Source: an uncultured Prevotella sp. (GTDB lineage Bacteria; Bacteroidota; Bacteroidia; Bacteroidales; Bacteroidaceae). From it: DNA of 64,000 nt. Shown here piece after piece: positions 62,265 through 64,000 of this stretch. Position 1 is the first letter of the stretch. Each line of letters starts with the position of its first letter. The position numbers were made by a program, and so were the translations under genes. Where the stretch lies: contig ONBG01000004.1 of NCBI GenBank assembly GCA_900316015.1, forward strand, positions 1-64,000, read 5' to 3'. The notes under the pieces were generated by a model. That model was not told the origin of the DNA. It saw only the letters and a program-made list of their open reading frames with translations, and did no database searches.

Positions 62265-63923
62265 ATGCTGAAACAGTTATATATTCAGAATTTTACGCTC
62301 ATCGATGAACTCGACATTGCCTTCCATCCGGGATTCTCTGTGATTACCGGTGAGACAGGCGCTGGCAAGAGTATCATCTTAGGGGCGATCGGGCTGTTGC
62401 TCGGTAACCGCGCGGATGTAAAGGCAATCAAGAGCGGGAAGAGCAAGTGCGTGGTCGAAGCGCATTTCGACCTGTCCCGTTATGACATGCAGGCATTCTT
62501 CCGCGACCATGATATCGATGAGGATGCCGATGACTGTATCATTCGGCGTGAAATCAACAGCAATGGGAAAAGCAGGGCTTTTATTAACGATACCCCTGTC
62601 CCGCTCACCGTGATGCGCGACCTTGGCGAGCAATTGGTCGACATCCATAGCCAGCACCAGAATCTACTTCTCAACAAGGAAGACTTCCAGTTGAACGTCA
62701 TTGACATCATCGCTGACGACAAGAAGCAACTCGCTGACTACCAATCCGCCTATGCAGCATACAATGAGGCAGAGAAACGACTGCAATCCTTGCAAGAGGA
62801 GATCGCACGCAATAAAGAAAACGAAGAGTTCATGCGTTTCCAAGAGAAAGAACTCGATGAGGCTGCACTCGTGGAAGACGAACAAGCAGAGAAAGAAAAG
62901 GAATTGGAGACGTTGAACCATGCAGAGGAAATCAAGACTGGGCTCTACGAAGCCGACCATGCTTTCAATGAAGATGAGGAAGGCATCGTAGAGAAGCTCA
63001 AGGATGTCTCATCCGCCCTTTCACGCATAGAGACCGTCTATCCAGACATCAAAGACATCAACCGGCGCATCGATAGCAGCTACATCGAGCTGAAAGATAT
63101 CGCACAGGACATCAGCGACCGTTTAGAGAATTTCGACTTCGACACCCAACGGCAAGAGATGATCACAGAGCGTCTCGACCTGATCTACAGTCTGGAACGT
63201 AAATTCCACACGGAGAGTGTCAAGGAACTCATCGAGATCAGGGACCATTTAAAGGAACAGCTCCAGCATATCGACCACGGTGATGAAGAGCTTGCCGAAC
63301 GGCAAGCAGATGTCGACCAGAAGCGAAAGGCCTGCGAGGAAAAATCCGCCCGGCTGACTGCCATCCGACAGAAGGCAGCTACGAAAATAGAGAAGGAGAT
63401 GCGCCAACGACTCATCCCATTAGGCATCCCCAACGTCCGCTTCGAGATACAGGTGACTTCAAAGCCCCTCTCCCCCAATGGATGCGATAAAGTGTGCTTT
63501 CTGTTCAGTGCCAATAAGAGCACGCCAGTACAACCTGTCAGCCAGGTAGCGTCAGGCGGAGAGATTGCCCGCGTGATGCTCTCGTTGAAAGCGATGATCA
63601 GTGGCGCTGTCAAACTACCTACCATCATATTCGATGAGATCGATACCGGCGTGAGCGGAAGGGTGGCAGAGCAGATGGCACAGATCATGCAGGAAATGGG
63701 AAATCACGACCGGCAGGTGATCAGCATCACCCACCTTCCGCAAATCGCAGCCCTGGGCACGACACATTATAAGGTCTCCAAGGAAGAAACGCCCACAGGC
63801 ACCATCAGTCGTATGGTCATGCTCACGCCCGAACAGCGCATTCAGGAAATAGCACAGATGCTGAGTGGCAGCAACATTTCGGAGGCAGCCATACAAAACG
63901 CAAAAACATTATTAGGATTATGA
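62265..63923 (+). CDS. recN: DNA repair protein RecN
   Basis: 552 residues, an SMC-like ATPase. Walker A GETGAGKSI at the N-terminus, a long central coiled coil (about 150-380) interrupted by a short turn, the signature VASGGEIARVMLSLK, Walker B IIFDEIDTGVSG and a H-loop SITHLPQIAA. RecN acts on double-strand breaks. Its stop overlaps the next ATG. Confidence 0.96.
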   Translation: MLKQLYIQNFTLIDELDIAFHPGFSVITGETGAGKSIILGAIGLLLGNRADVKAIKSGKSKCVVEAHFDLSRYDMQAFFRDHDIDEDADDCIIRREINSNGKSRAFINDTPVPLTVMRDLGEQLVDIHSQHQNLLLNKEDFQLNVIDIIADDKKQLADYQSAYAAYNEAEKRLQSLQEEIARNKENEEFMRFQEKELDEAALVEDEQAEKEKELETLNHAEEIKTGLYEADHAFNEDEEGIVEKLKDVSSALSRIETVYPDIKDINRRIDSSYIELKDIAQDISDRLENFDFDTQRQEMITERLDLIYSLERKFHTESVKELIEIRDHLKEQLQHIDHGDEELAERQADVDQKRKACEEKSARLTAIRQKAATKIEKEMRQRLIPLGIPNVRFEIQVTSKPLSPNGCDKVCFLFSANKSTPVQPVSQVASGGEIARVMLSLKAMISGAVKLPTIIFDEIDTGVSGRVAEQMAQIMQEMGNHDRQVISITHLPQIAALGTTHYKVSKEETPTGTISRMVMLTPEQRIQEIAQMLSGSNISEAAIQNAKTLLGL

Positions 63924-64000
63924 AACGTACAATCAAACTATTCCAGTTCCTCGTGCTTTGCAGCATGGGGATGTTCGCGCAGTCATCTGCCGTGCAGAAG
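63920..64000 (+). CDS. N-terminus of an exported protein, cut by the window edge
   Basis: Twenty-seven residues are visible: a basic start MKRTIKLFQF, a hydrophobic core LVLCSMGMFAQ and SSAVQK, a typical signal peptide with a likely cut after the Ala or Gln. Coupled to recN by an ATGA overlap. Too little remains to identify it. Confidence 0.6.
   Translation, partial: MKRTIKLFQFLVLCSMGMFAQSSAVQK

Overview
The window reads as chromosomal core DNA of a Bacteroidales bacterium, most likely Prevotellaceae. The evidence is a complete Na+-translocating NQR operon, a hybrid two-component (HTCS) regulator, a Bacteroidetes-type Rho with a long acidic insertion, class III fructose-1,6-bisphosphatase, DUF4738/DUF4835/DUF3127 proteins, few Shine-Dalgarno sites, and many promoters of the Bacteroidetes type (-7 element TAnnTTTG, often with TTTG or TTG 18-20 bases upstream). 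No phage, CRISPR array, insertion sequence, toxin-antitoxin or recognisable defence system is visible.

Layout. 1-880: the start of a gene leaving the window, an odd non-coding stretch with 22-bp repeats and a hairpin, and a small membrane protein. 1032-3511: a CobW-type metallochaperone GTPase overlapping a MATE exporter. 3513-7483 (minus): serC-serA-DUF1015-yigZ, serine biosynthesis. 7634-11251 (minus): two related secreted TPR proteins and a DEFD-box RNA helicase. 11320-14436 (minus): a lipid A / undecaprenyl-phosphate sugar module (ArnT-like, GT2, LABN protein). 14584-18603 (minus): a giant HTCS. 18810-18995: tRNA-Ser(GCT) and tRNA-Glu(CTC), followed by about 0.9 kb without an intact gene but with short repeats and a perfect 19-bp inverted repeat. 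19912-25707 (minus): nqrABCDEF. 25854-34429 (plus): tamB, rpsA and rho, each with its own promoter. 34482-37591 (minus): an NMT1/SsuA-like binding lipoprotein and a large TPR protein. 37733-42974 (plus): radA-queC, pgk and an AspT/YidE-like transporter. 43178-45858: a DUF4738 lipoprotein, then an HU-like/SPOR protein with an FHA protein. 46040-57443 (plus): a closely packed run purU-hisH-hisA-hisF-hisIE-ftsE-lysC-lysA-GT2-GT4-like-fbp. 57522-64000: a DUF3127 protein (minus), then dnaN-exonuclease-coaBC-DUF4835-recN and the start of another exported protein.

Most of the window is housekeeping: serine, histidine and lysine synthesis, gluconeogenesis/glycolysis (fbp, pgk), replication and repair (dnaN, exonuclease, radA, recN), translation and transcription (rpsA, rho), sodium energetics and envelope biogenesis. 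The least explained parts are the hybrid GT4-like protein at 54277, the TPR/TPR/DEFD-helicase operon, the binding lipoprotein/TPR pair with a possible leader peptide, the post-tRNA repeat region, two separate arrays with a 22-bp period, and genes whose promoter sits so close to the start codon that their mRNAs should be leaderless.
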